Positions 10,369-21,644 of a DNA stretch of 64,000 nucleotides are shown here, piece after piece (position 1 is the stretch's first letter; each line of letters opens with the position of its first letter). A model generated the notes under the pieces. The model did not search any database. It saw only the letters and a program-made list of their open reading frames with translations, and had not been told where the DNA came from. The position numbers and the translations under genes are program-made. Source of the stretch: Owenia fusiformis (lineage: Eukaryota > Annelida > Polychaeta > Sabellida > Oweniidae); NCBI GenBank assembly GCA_903813345.2, contig CAIIXF020000202.1:34135-98134 (forward strand), written 5' to 3'.

Positions 10369-12419
10369 ATATATAGAGCACCACTTTTTGACACAATTAT
10401 CATTAATACATATCTTTTTGATATCTAACGAAGTGGTGTTGAAAAGTGGCCCTAAGTTGAAAATAGCAGGCCTCCAAAATTTTGCTCATTTACATTGAGC
10501 TCTATGTTAATTTATCAATCTTCAAAAGACCGAAGGGCTAAATTTTTTCTTTTACCTAGTTCCAAAGATATTGACGTTTGAATTTTGGAAAAATCCCATT
10601 GGCTGCCATTATAAACAGCTATCAATGTAGCTTTACTAAAGTGTCCTTTTCTCAAAACGTCCACTGTGGAATTTTCTAATATTGCAGATATCTATAGTTA
10701 ATATAGAGATTTAAAAAAATCAAACAGGTACATTTCTAAAAATTTCTTACTTTTGATATATTTAACCGTTAAAATTGTAAAAACCTATATTGAGCCTCAT
10801 GTTAATTTATCAATCTTCAAAAGACCCCCTGCAGAACAGTTTTAGAGTAAAAATCACCATTCTCATAGTACTTTACAATAACATGATTATCTTCAAAATA
10901 AGAATGGTTAAATTTTTTCTTTTACCTAGTTCCAAAGATATTGACGTTTGAATTTTGGAAAAATCCCATTGGCTGCCTTTATAAACGGCTTTGAATGTGG
11001 CTTTACTGAAGTGTCCCTTTCTCGAAAAGTCCACTGTGGAATTTTCTAATATTGTATATTTCTATAGTTAATATGTTGATTTTAGAAAAAGCAAACAGGC
11101 ACATATCTGATTTTTTATTTTTAATATATTTAGACATCAAAAACTATAAAAAACTATATTGTGCCTCATGTTAATTTATCATATGTTCAACTTAATTGCT
11201 GAATATATTGAAAATAAGAGATTTTCAGAAATGTAACTGTTTGATTTTTTTAAAATCAATATATTAACTATAGAAATCTGCAACATTAGAAAATTACACA
11301 GTAAACTCTTTGAGAAAAGGACACTTTAGTAAAGCCATACTGATAGCCGTTTATAATGGAAGCCAGAGGGGATTTTCAAAGATTCAAAGGCAAATATCTT
11401 TGGAACAAGGTAAAAGAAAAATGTTTCAACCTTCTTATTTTGAACATAATTATGTTATTGTAACATACTAGGAGAATGGGCAATATTACTATAAAACTGT
11501 TCTGCAGGGAGTCTTTTGAAGATTGATAAATTAGCATGAGGCTCAATATAGGTTTTTATAGTTTTTAACAGCTAAGTATGTCAAAATTAAGAAATTTTCA
11601 GAAATGTACCTGTTTGATTTTTTTTTAAATCAATATATCAACTATAGAAATCTGCAATATTAGAAAATTCCACAGTGGAATTTTTGGGAAAAATACACTT
11701 TAGTAAAGCCATATTGATAGGCATTCATAATGGCAGCCAATGGGGATTTTCAAAAATTAAAAGGCAAATATCTTTGGAACAAGGTAAAAGAAAAATTTTC
11801 ACCCTTCTTATTTTGAACATAATCATGTTATTGTAACGTACTAGGAGAATGGGCATTATTACTCTAAAACTGTTCTGCAGAGGGCCTTTTGAAGATTGAT
11901 AAATTAACATGGGGCTCAATATAGGTTTTTATAGTTTTTCACGGCTAAATATGTCAAAAATAAGAAATTTTCAGAAATGTACCTGTTTAAATTTTTTAAA
12001 ACCAATATATCATCTATATAAATCTGCAATATTAGAAAATTTCACAGTGAAATTTTTGAGAAAAGGACACTTTAGTAAAGCCATATTGATAGGCATTTAA
12101 AATGGCAGCCAATGGGGAATTTCCAAAATTGAAACGCCAATATCTTAAGAAGAAGGCAAAAGAAAAAAATTAACCCTTCTTATTTTCAAGATTGTCATGT
12201 TATTGTAACATCCTGGGAATATGGACTTTCTTACTCTAGAACTGTTCTGCAGGGGGTATTTTGAAGATGGATAAATCAACATGGAGCTCAATGTAAATAT
12301 GCAAATTTTTCGAGGACTGCTTTTATCAACTGAAGCCAGTTTTCAACACCACTTTGTTGGATATCAAAAATATATGTATTAATGACACTTAGGTCAAAAA
12401 TTGTGCTTTATATATAGCA
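10369..12419. repeat. 2-kb inverted block of 370-bp tandem units
   Basis: The left flank (CTATATATAGAGCACCA at 10369, then GAAGTGGTGTTGAAAA) is mirrored on the right (TTTTCAACACCACTTTG, GTGCTTTATATATAG near 12403). Between them the marker TTAATTTATCAATCTTCAAA occurs in plus orientation near 10508 and 10802 and partially near 11167. Its reverse complement occurs near 11514, 11885 and 12250. Units of roughly 370 bp therefore point towards a centre near 11370. They also share TTTACCTAGTTCCAAAGATA-type and TTTACTAAAGTGTCC-type blocks. No protein coding potential is visible. It could be an unusual non-autonomous DNA transposon with internal duplications or an amplified palindrome. Confidence 0.75.
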
Positions 12420-13602
12420 AGTGAGATCAAAGGTTTCATTGCCTTAAAGTCCCCGTCTAAAGTTTGAAAATATTTTTTTATCATTCATTTACTATTTGTC
12501 AGGACTTAAAAAGTGATTTTAAAGATTTTTGAACAAAAAAAATTTTTTGAAAAAAAAGTTGTGAGCATTTCATTTCTCAGATATTCAAATTTCCCGCCAT
12601 TTTTCAAAAAAAGTTGAAATTTCTTAATCATCAAATATTTCTTAATGCATTTCAAAAAAGATTATCTTTTTAACACCAATGCAAAGATTGAACAAAAGAC
12701 ACACTATTTCAATAATAAAATGTCATATTTAATGGGCCACTTCAATGTTTTAGCTTATCAAAAATATTTTGCACCATTAGTGATGTCACTAAGGTAACAA
12801 AAACTTTTTGAAAAAAATTGAATTTTTTTTTTCGATGTCAATCTTTTCTAAATATGCTAGACTTTCATAAAAAACAATGTTGATTGTCTAACCAGGTCAA
12901 AAGGAAGAATAAATTATGTTTTAGATATCATTGTACCATTGGTTTGTATGAGAACTAAAATTTTGAAATGCATTTTTCTCAGAACCATTTTCATGCACTG
13001 ATAAGTTCATTTCTCGCTTGTTTATCAACCGATTTTCTTAATTTTTTCGGCAAAAAATATGGGAGGATGAATGCTATGCATTGGTATGAATTGTGGCTAA
13101 TTAGAAGATATGAGTGACCTCTAAAAGTTGGTTTTAAATAAATTCACAAATTTTGGAACAAAAAGTCTATCAAAAACCACTTTTTGAAATTAAAAAAAAA
13201 AGTTTCACATATCACACTTTGATAACATTGGGTAAGACTACAATATAAGCCAAAGTGGTTTAAACTTTACATGGGGCCTTTAACTGGCTCCACTAGAAGT
13301 TTAATCGAGTCTCATAAAGTACCGATGAAAAATAAAATGACCCATTGAACTTTACTTGTATGTGATTTTGTTGTCCTACATGTCCTATCGAAGTTTTCAA
13401 GACTCAGTCAGATTTTGTAACTGAGACTCCACTGGCAAATATATATACACTTACTAAAGTACCACAGAAGTAAGGAGCATGTTCCTTATTTCCATGGTTT
13501 TACTTTTCAATATACTTCACAAAAGTATTTTACATGTATGGTATGTTACATTGACATAATCATTGACCTTGTTATGTTGCTGATGATTGTAAATTGTATG
13601 TA
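12420..13602. other. AT-rich stretch, nothing recognised
   Basis: Long A and T runs, no open frame of note and no clear internal repeat. It ends at the TA that flanks the next mariner-type element. Confidence 0.45.
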
Positions 13603-14340
13603 TAGGGTGAGCAAAAAAGGTAACTCAAACAAATATTAATAACTCAGGTTTAGTGTCACATTGGCACAATTAGGTCTTGTCCAATATATTGTCATTCTAC
13701 CAAGTTTCAATGGTCTATCTCTAGTGATTACGATCTTATGGCCATTCACACAAAACATGCCATAAAATATGGGAGTCATGTCTGGAGGCCAACTTGAACG
13801 TTTTGGGCTTAGTTTTACACAAAACGCTCATAAATATCTTGTTTTATGGCTCTTATCTTCCTTCTTATCTCTTGTTTCAATGTCTCAAAGGTTGTTAGTG
13901 TAGACAATAGGCCCAAATATCTCTGGTGGGATTTATGTCCAGTCAGTGAGACACATTTCGGCATTTTGACCATGGTTTGTAAATTATCATAAAATCGTGA
14001 CTATTATGGATAGACCAATGACTCTTAGCAGAATGAAAGAACATTGAACAAGGTTTGACCCATTTTATTCCGATTTCCTTTTCACCATTAAGTATAGGCA
14101 GTCAGCTAGCATATTTGTATTGTATAACCCACTCAATTAATTGAATTAATTTAATCTGTGTTCATTTCAAAACGATAGCCTGTAATGCCTATTGCGCAAG
14201 GCAATACAAGTATAGTTGAAATAAATGTATAATGAACTGAAATTGAACAAAGTTTAAGTGTGCCAAATATGATTTTAAACCCATGCTGAATGACCGAGTT
14301 ATTTACATACATTTTTCTGTTACCTTTTTGGCTCGCCCTG
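13603..14340. mobile_element. Non-autonomous Tc1/mariner-type element
   Basis: The left end TAGGGTGAGCAAAAAAGGTA and the right end (reverse complement CAGGGCGAGCCAAAAAGGTA) are near-perfect terminal inverted repeats, and both ends are flanked by TA (13601-13602 and 14341-14342), the mariner target duplication. The interior shows no transposase motif. The 71-codon minus-strand frame at its right end is a translation of the terminal repeat. Confidence 0.8.
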
Positions 14341-14498
14341 TATCTTCGCCTCTTACACAATTTCATCTAATAGTTTTCATCTATAGTTTTTTTTAATTTA
14401 TATTCTTAACATTTACAGAAATGAATCACAAACACGCTTTTAATTGTGTTTTGTATTTTGATTAGAAAATAAAAATAAAAAGCTTATAAAATGCGATA

Positions 14499-14909
14499 AG
14501 TACAAAACATGCCACCGTGCCATGGCATCCTCTATGGCACCCATGTGCCATAAACTCATGGTTTCTCATTCAGATTTAGTTAGATTATTTTAATTCTTGA
14601 TCCTCTTGCTAAAGATTCTCTGGCTCAGAGAGAATGGATCCTTGCGTACGTACGTCTGTAACTTGATCCAGATTGACACATGTCCATCCAAGGCATACTA
14701 TCCCAAGATAGATAATATAACTTTAGTAAGAAGCTCAAAAACAATATTTGTAGGGGTAGACATTTGTAAGGGCAATCATAATCTACAGAAATATGCACGA
14801 ATTTGACTCGAAATAGTGTTTAAGTAGAGCCTACAGTATGGCATAGGGGGTGCCATAGCCTTTGCCATAGGGTGTCCATGTGCCATGACACGGTGTCATG
14901 ATTTGTACT
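14499..14909. mobile_element. Foldback MITE with TGCCAT-rich arms
   Basis: AGTACAAAACATGCCACCGT at 14499 pairs with the end at 14909, whose reverse complement reads AGTACAAATCATGACACCGT. Both arms contain several TGCCAT/ATGGCA copies (14510-14560 and 14837-14885). The 410-bp element has an AT-rich non-coding centre. Confidence 0.75.
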
Positions 14910-15334
14910 AACCTATTTTGACTTGAATTGATAATAAACAATTCTACCTCATCATATCTATACAGTTATATGGAATAAGTCTGGAAAAGCTCGCTATATC
15001 CCAACCAAATGAAAGTGTAAAGTTTACCAGATCCTTGAATTTATACATCCCTCTTTTTCGATTGGGTTATCTAAAGGATATGCTGTCAAGGCAATGTGAA
15101 GTGACAGGAGAATAAAAAATACATTCAAACATCATCCATTACTAAGATTACTATGAGCATGGCCTTTATCAGCATGAATCCTTCAAACATTTTTTATACC
15201 TTTTATGCTGTTGGATATAATACTACTCGGGTGTTTGCATAGCTATCGACCTTGGGGAAGATGGTCTCAATTCAGTACTGCAGAGGTGAATATTATCTAT
15301 GGGTTTCTTGTTTTATTTATTCACTGCTCATGCA

Positions 15335-15860
15335 ACTCCCATTTAGTGCAATATATGTATTTATTATTCAATATGCATCTCATATTTAGTGCAATATATG
15401 CATTTATTGTAATATTTGTCTTCAAACATATGCATTATGTATTTCACATTTAGTGCAATATTCATATTAATTGTAATATTTGCCCATATGCAATATACTA
15501 CTTACATTTAGTGCAATATATGTATTAATCATGCAATATGCATCTCACATTTAGTGCAATACATGTATTTATTGTAATATTTGTCTTCAACCGATGCATT
15601 GTGTATTTCACATTTAGTGCAATGTTCATATTTATTGTAATATTTGACCATAGTGCAACATGCTACTTACATTAAGTGCAATATATGAATTTATTGTAAT
15701 AACAGTCTTCGACCATATGCATGATACAATTCACATTTAGTGCGATATTTGTATTTATTGTAATTTTTGACCATATGCAACATGCTACTCTCATTTAGTG
15801 CAATATATATATTTATTATGCAATATCGATATCACATTAGGTGCAATATATGTATTTAAT
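15335..15860. repeat. Higher-order satellite, 165-bp period
   Basis: The motif CATTTAGTGCAATAT recurs about ten times with spacings of 41 to 64 bases. The spacers alternate between three types: one with ATGCAATATGCATCTCA, one with TTGTCTTCAA, one with CCATATGCAA. The three-monomer set repeats, with equivalent monomers starting at 15346, 15511 and about 15676, so it is a small higher-order array. Not coding. Confidence 0.75.
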
Positions 15861-15959
15861 ATAATGATTGACAATATCATTCCATGAACTGCTTATTTAT
15901 TTATGCCAAACTGATTAATCAGACTGAATTTATATCATTGGTTATTAATCATGTATAAA

Positions 15960-16185
15960 TTTTTACCAGGGACATTTTTTGTCTCTGTCTTTATGAGTGT
16001 TGACCCAAGCTGCCCATTGGGGGTAGTAATGGGTGACACTCAGATATAATGTATACTGTGTCTCATAAGTCGGCACCGGCTGGTGATGTTACAAAATGTT
16101 GTTTTTATTATGTATTTTATATGTATATTGTAATGTCAGTGACACAAAAATAAACTATTTTAAACTTAAAACTTAAACATATTAT
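15960..16185 (+). repeat. Possible LINE 3' end with AACTTAAA tail
   Basis: A less AT-rich block (TTGACCCAAGCTGCCCATTG, GTCGGCACCGGCTGG) is followed by AAATAAACT and a short microsatellite tail of AAACTTAAA repeats at about 16150-16180, as often seen at the 3' ends of non-LTR retroelements. No coding sequence remains, so this is a weak call. Confidence 0.3.
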
Positions 16186-16390
16186 GACACTGTGTTGCCA
16201 TCTATTTGTGTTAAATATATTATAAACATCACATAGAATTATTTCAGCACTTCTTGCAGAGAGAGACCAAAATTCTTAGGAATTTTTAGGAAAAAACTAG
16301 GAATTCAATCCAATTTTCATATATATGAGATTACTGATAACTTGTATTGCAATCTAGTTTCGCAGAGATACGGTCCTCTTTTTCAATATA

Positions 16391-17139
16391 CAGGGTGGGC
16401 CAAAAAAACAATACCCAACTTCAAATCAGGATAAAAATAGTTACATTCAATATGGTACATTGACTGACATATCATTTTAAAGGTTATACAATTTCAAACA
16501 ATTCGGTATATAACACTATGTCATGAAATCAATAGTAAGGTTTTATTAACTTATTTGGGAGGCCAGGTTGCTATTTAAGGTCTCCAGATTTAAGGGAGAA
16601 AATAGTAAATCTGCGGAATTATGTTAATTTTTTATTTATAGAATATCATTCTTTTGTTAGGTGAATACACGCTTGGATATTGATATTTGCATCATTATGT
16701 GACTTAATTTATTGTTTATGAATTTCAGTGTTGTTTAATGACATTTTACACTTTATTTATTTAACAATTTCACAATTGCTCAATATATCCCAACTTCCCC
16801 CCCCCCCCCCTCCGCATGAACAATAAGCTTCAAGTGGAAGCGCAATCTATCAATAGCATTATTGAGAGATTTCTGTTGCAATTCATTTCAGCACTTTAGG
16901 AATCTGTTTCATCAATTTCATCAATGCTGTTTATTGGATGCTTTTGATTGTACCATTTCCTCGAGATGGCTCCATGTATGGTTATCAAATACATTAGCAT
17001 CGGGGCTGTTGGGTGGCCAAGCATCGAGATCAATGAAATTGACTTCTTGTTTGCAAAGGAATGCCAATGTCTCCTGAGATCTATGGTACGAGGCAATGTC
17101 TTGTTGGAAAATAAAATCCTCGTCACATATACGTTTAAG
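16391..17139. mobile_element. Truncated mariner-family (DD37D) transposon
   Basis: The left end CAGGGTGGGCCAAAAAAAC follows a TA at 16389-16390. Minus-strand transposase remains are found at 16921-17139. No matching right end was found before the C-rich run at 17140, so this copy is truncated. A related copy lies at 8515-9545. Confidence 0.65.
16921..17139 (-). pseudogene. Tc1/mariner transposase fragment, DD37D type
   Basis: The minus-strand frame reads ICDEDFIFQQDIASYHRS, then QETLAFLCKQEVNF, then WPPNSPDANVFDNHTWSHLE, to a TGA at 16923-16921. FQQD is the second catalytic aspartate motif of IS630/Tc1/mariner transposases and SPDANVFDN is the third. Thirty-seven residues separate the two aspartates, so this is a DD37D arrangement rather than the DD34D of classical mariner. 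The first aspartate and the DNA-binding domain are missing, so the fragment is inactive. Confidence 0.85.
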
Positions 17140-17440
17140 CCCCCCCCCCCTTTTTCTTCATTTCAAATTGATTCAATTACATAATTATAAAGATTTTAAC
17201 AGTAGACACATGTTTATGTGTATGTATACTGAGTTTACAATTAAAGATGTATGAATATAAAATAGTACCTTTAATTTATAAGAAAGAGAGTATGAGCAAC
17301 TTATTGGGAGCAGGAGCGATGGGGACACCTAACTGATACTAGAGATATTGTATAATGTGTAACATAATGACATCTACTGAGGATATTAATATGATGAGTT
17401 AACATATAATTAAGAATAAAGATCAATGTTTACTATGCCC
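17140..17440. other. No gene, flanks of two dead elements
   Basis: Starts with a C homopolymer at about 17140-17150 and continues AT-rich up to the 3' end of the minus-strand LINE. Nothing else is recognised. Confidence 0.4.
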
Positions 17441-18575
17441 TTAATAATGATTATTTGGAATTTTGCTGATCAGGAAGTTTTTTAGTCTTAATTTAAAAAT
17501 ACTCAGGGAATGGCTATTTTTTAGGTACAAAGGTAGATTATTCCATAGTATTTGTCCTTGATTTTTATTGAAAACAATCCTATATTCGTTTTAAACTTTT
17601 GTGCATGTAGCTCTTTGTTTTGTCTCGTAAAATAATTATGAATTTGGTCATTGCGATAATAATGTCACTGAAGACCCTTTGGTAAATTGTGAGGTTGTTG
17701 TACCATTTAAACACAAATTGACCAATGTTATACTCGAAGATTCTTGCAATTGGCAAAACTTTAAATTGCTTAAATAAAGGAGATGAAAGTTCTCTCCTGT
17801 CTTTCAGAGCCAATAATCTCAAAAATGATTTTTGAAGTCTTGACAGTTTGTCCAGAGCAGTTGTATAGTTGCTACCCCAAACTACAGTACAATAATTCAG
17901 ATGAGAATAAATTAATGAGTTATAAATTGCAAGCATACTTGGACTATTAAGAAGATGTCTGCATTTAAACAAAACATCAATTGTACAAGAGATTTCAGTT
18001 TCAAGATGCTTTATGTGTTCTTTCCGGTTATTCCAAGAAAATTATTGATTTGACTCGCTCGATAAGGATATTGTTTATTTTCACATTTAGATTTTTTATG
18101 AATTTGTTTCTTCTTTTTTGTGCATACTATATATTTGGTTTTTGAATAATTTAGAGAAAGTTTATTTGATCTGAACCATTCATCAAGAGTGACTAGTTCC
18201 CGGTTAAGATTCTCTATAAGAGAGTCAATACAAGAATCATGTGCTAAAACATTTGTATCACCTGCAAAAATAACGGAGTTTAGAGAAGTCACTGCCAAGT
18301 ATATATCATTTACATAAATAATGAACAAAAGAGGACCGAGGACAGAACCTTGTGGAATACCATATGACACTGATTCTGTTTCAGAGAAAACATTATTATA
18401 AAAAACTTTTTGTTTTCTGTTTTCTAAATAACTTTGGAAGAAGTTAAGGGATTTATCCATTATCCATAAAATTTCATTTTTTCTAAAAGAATACCATGAT
18501 TTAAAGTATCAAATGCTTTAGAAAGATCAAGAAACAGTCCTATTGAGTACTTGTCATTTTCTAACTTGCCATGTT
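17441..18575 (-). pseudogene. 5'-truncated LINE reverse transcriptase (Jockey/CR1-like)
   Basis: The order of motifs on the minus strand is that of a LINE reverse transcriptase. GLFLDLSKAFDTLNH (first catalytic Asp) lies near 18510, then YLENRKQ, GIPQGSVLGPLLF, and FAGDTN where FADD is expected. It continues with LDEWFRSNKLSLNYSKTK and, in another frame from 17972, a thumb/C-terminal region (YNSLIYSHLNYCTVVWGS, LDKLSRLQKSFLRLL), ending with ILWNNLPLYLKNSHSL to a TAA at 17441. It carries at least two frameshifts (about 18010 and 17590) and the FADD to FAGD substitution hits the catalytic pair, so the element is dead. The 5' part, including the endonuclease, is missing. Clade assignment is by motif feel only. 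Confidence 0.85.
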
Positions 18576-18800
18576 AAACCTGATCCTTTATTAAGTTTTA
18601 AGATATAAATAATTTATAATACTAAAATGGATCATAGAATGTCATAATAACTCAATATCTATATGCACAATGATTGAGTTCTGATACTATACGGGATCTA
18701 ACACGATTTTGGATGAAATATTTTAATGAGTGTTAAAAAGAAAACAAAATGTTGTGATTTACTGGTATATCTCAACATTTAGGATTTTGGATGATACAGA
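18576..18800. other. AT-rich spacer
   Basis: Nothing recognised between the LINE and the GATACGG repeats. Confidence 0.4.
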
Positions 18801-18804
18801 ATCC

Positions 18805-18903
18805 ACTGACACGGGATCTGATACGGCCTTTGGCTGATACGGGATCTGATACGGTCTTTGGCTGATACGGGATCTGAATACGGCCTTTCGCTGATAAGGG
18901 AAA
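18805..18903. repeat. Tandem repeat of about 30 bp, three units
   Basis: Units of the form CTGATACGGGATCTGATACG followed by GCCTTTGG repeat three times with small indels. The overlapping minus-strand frames are repeat translations. Confidence 0.8.
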
Positions 18904-20040
18904 TTTTGAATGTCAGTTTTAGGATTATGACATTTGGGAATAAATATACATATATCCCTTGGGATAAATCCTGTATCAAAACAACCTCTCAGTGCATAAC
19001 ACTTATATACTTTATACCAGTGAATTTTATTTGACAACTTCTACGGCTACACGTCTTTTATTCGAAACAAATAACTCGATGGATCAAATGATGATTTAGT
19101 GTGAAATATGTACTCCGGGAATAAGGTGTAGGACAGACATATCAGGAATTTAAGTCCAGTACCAATAGCCCTAGAGATAATGGTCCATGAACAGTAATCC
19201 TAGTTTCAGCCCGATTGGGACCATACAGTCTACCATTTAGAACTGCATTCTCAAACTGGTATTACATAAGTAAAACTTGAATATTTGGTATTGAAGACAG
19301 ATCAGTTGGTATATATGGTATATGCGCCATTTTGTTACGGAAACGGATTCGTTTTCGTAACTCCTTTTAAGAGTTGCTCCACAGTGATGATGGTAATTTT
19401 GAGTGGTCACAAAACCTTCTATGACCAACAGTTCTGGAGATAAAAAAGGGGAAGGGGGATTCGTGTAAAAAAGGGCGTGACCATTTGACCTATTTCGCAT
19501 CCAGTGTCAAATATGTTACCAAGGAAAAATTGGGCAATGACCTTCACTTAGATGATTTCTGAAGAGAAAATCTCTGGACATGCATACAAGTACATACTCA
19601 ACCAGCATGAGCCACTAGAGTAATAATTACAGAAAAATAGATATTTTTACAAATTAGAAGCTTTGCCCGCTGGGACTAGAACAAACTTTTAATGAAATTG
19701 TTTTAAACGCTTCTTCGCTCATTGTCATTGTTTCAGTTAAAACGTATAACAGTCAGTACCCTGTCCTCACAAATTCCCCGTCTGAACCGGGAATCAATCC
19801 CGGTGGATAATGATGAAGGATTTCTGTAGCGAAAATGAATACTGTTTGTAGCAATTAGTGATGATGCTAAAATACAAATCAGAAAGGATGATGTGCAATA
19901 AGGGGCAATTACCCCCATGGTCGTGATGAATCATTTTAGGTGTAAAATAAAGAAATTACAATATTACACAATATAAATCATTTTGCTCCACCCCTTGCTT
20001 GCTTCGCCACATTGTTCACATTCTTTTATGGGATGAAGTA
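18904..20040. repeat. Gene-free spacer with dispersed repeat at 19320-19680
   Basis: The segment 19320-19680 contains the inverted partner of the repeat at 7556-7830. Near 19335 it also has GTTACGGAAACGGATTCG, the terminal motif of the foldback family seen at 44940 and 47590. The DNA up to the gene at 20041 shows no coding signal. The 3' end of the nucleotidyltransferase transcript must lie within the last few hundred bases, but no unambiguous polyadenylation signal was chosen. Confidence 0.45.
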
Positions 20041-21453
20041 TTACTTTCTAATATAAAATCTTGTCAGTAATTCATCAATCCTTTGTATTGGTAATTTGCA
20101 CACTACTTTGTCGCCAGCATTTAGCTGTACATAACCACCCAATTCCTTGTTGTTCCATAGTTCAGATATGATTAACCATCTGTCCACATGTAGCGCCTCC
20201 TCACCTGTACAGCAGCCAGATCTCAGCGCACGTATTGTGATGTAGAGGACAACTGGCATTATCCAATAATTACGAAGTTTTGTTGGTTGTACATCAACAC
20301 ATGGGAAATCAACATCTCGAAGTTTCTTCCGACTGTCATATATCAACAGGTGACCATACTCCTCGTTCATCTCATAGAGTTCGAATACATGATGAGCTAC
20401 ATCACAAAGGCAACTTCCTAATGATCTCTCACTGGTGCATCTTGCCTGATGACGAAGAACCAGGATCTTCAGGGCATGGGAGCTGAAAGTGGAGCTTTCG
20501 TGGACTAGATGGCATTCCAGAATAAGGAGTTTCAGTAGCATTAGCAGCTTATTGTGATCTTCATCTAGTTTATGTTTGCTGTTATAGACGGATCGGACCC
20601 ATTCTGCTTGAAAATACGGTAGGGCTATATGTGTACTATGCTCTGTCTGATGATGTTCTAGTTCTATGCAAAACCCTAGGTCTATATCTGTGGTATGTTT
20701 ACCACCACCAATCCTTATCCTTACACATGGTCCATGCATCCTTTTATCTAGAGCAATTGTATTGGGAGGTAAGTGGGGATTATAAGTTCCATTCCTGCAA
20801 CTTTCCCTTAACTCGCCAGGTATTCCATATCTAATAATGGATCCATATAGAGATGCAGAGCCCTCCTGATTAAGAAGTCTCAGTTTTCTCAAGCATTCCC
20901 ATTCACTACTCGTTGGTCCTAGTTCACTCGCTCCTAAGTAGTGAATACCTTCAAGTTGGCATAGACATATACGGATTGCCTGTTGGATATAAGATGTTAT
21001 ATCACTTTGAAGATTGTTCTCAAAATCGACTACTTCCTTGTATAATCCAAAGTATAATCCAAATGATAGTTTTATGTCATTGAGTTGTTCTTTCAAATTT
21101 TCATCACAAATGGTCAATTTTACTCTATTCTTTCCTTTTACATCTGATATATTTACATTTTTTAAAGATATATGTCTAAATATTAGCAGCAGATCGCCTT
21201 CATCAGGGTGTATTATTTTGCTCGTGTCATTGAAATAACTTCCATTGGGTAGTAAATCTCTAACTTGAAGCACTGGATAACGCTCTAGTTTATGACACAG
21301 TCTCATTACTTCAGATAGAATCTCATCCTTGTGTTCTTTAATTTCTAAATCACTTAGCTTTAATTTACATTTCTCATATCCAGCATTTGCAAAGACTGAT
21401 AGTCTGTATAGCTCTGGGAAAGTTAGAGATGTTCCTGTTAACATAAGAGCCAT
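20041..21453 (-). CDS. cGAS-like / Mab-21 nucleotidyltransferase, copy 1
   Basis: Single-exon gene of 470 residues. By family it should make a nucleotide second messenger (cGAS-like receptor) or belong to the wider Mab-21 group; the ligand and product cannot be read from sequence. Motifs: an N-terminal helical part (1-65), PNGS at 69-72 (nucleotide-binding GS), HPDEGDLLL at 82-90 giving the E85-x-D87 metal pair, and TTDIDLGF at 254-261 supplying the third Asp (D256 most likely). A C-terminal helical lobe follows with SSHALKILVLRHQ and CLCDVAHHVFELYEM, resembling the Mab-21 second lobe. No signal peptide, membrane segment or accessory domain is seen, so it is probably cytosolic. The start chosen has G at -3 and +4 and is shared with copy 2. 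Relative to copy 2 it has a 4-residue duplication (FGLY twice, 131-138) and other in-frame indels only. A TATA box lies 135 bp upstream. Confidence 0.88.
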   Translation of the reverse strand: MALMLTGTSLTFPELYRLSVFANAGYEKCKLKLSDLEIKEHKDEILSEVMRLCHKLERYPVLQVRDLLPNGSYFNDTSKIIHPDEGDLLLIFRHISLKNVNISDVKGKNRVKLTICDENLKEQLNDIKLSFGLYFGLYKEVVDFENNLQSDITSYIQQAIRICLCQLEGIHYLGASELGPTSSEWECLRKLRLLNQEGSASLYGSIIRYGIPGELRESCRNGTYNPHLPPNTIALDKRMHGPCVRIRIGGGKHTTDIDLGFCIELEHHQTEHSTHIALPYFQAEWVRSVYNSKHKLDEDHNKLLMLLKLLILECHLVHESSTFSSHALKILVLRHQARCTSERSLGSCLCDVAHHVFELYEMNEEYGHLLIYDSRKKLRDVDFPCVDVQPTKLRNYWIMPVVLYITIRALRSGCCTGEEALHVDRWLIISELWNNKELGGYVQLNAGDKVVCKLPIQRIDELLTRFYIRK

Positions 21454-21587
21454 CCCAAACCATGACTAAAATGTGTTTTAGAAAATCAAGATTCAATTTT
21501 TATACTAAATATCTTGAGTTAGTCAATGTGTAACTTCTCTCACTGGTAGTATTTATTGTGAATGTTTTTGTTTGATGACGCACACTG

Positions 21588-21595
21588 TTTTTATA
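21588..21595 (-). promoter_or_regulatory. TATA box of nucleotidyltransferase copy 1
   Basis: TATAAAAA on the minus strand lies 135 bp before the ATG and is embedded in sequence (GGACCTATAAAAAC and ACTACCAGTGAGAGAAGTTA) that is also conserved in front of copy 2. Homology between the two upstream regions fades beyond about 21645, so the shared promoter is short. Confidence 0.6.
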
Positions 21596-21644
21596 GGTCC
21601 TGTTAAATTAATTTTTAACCAGTACCACTTGTGATTTTCTTCTT

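Noticed and set aside
13603-14340. Transposase gene in the 738-bp mariner-type element
   Set aside because: No DDE block in any frame; only terminal repeats and non-coding interior.
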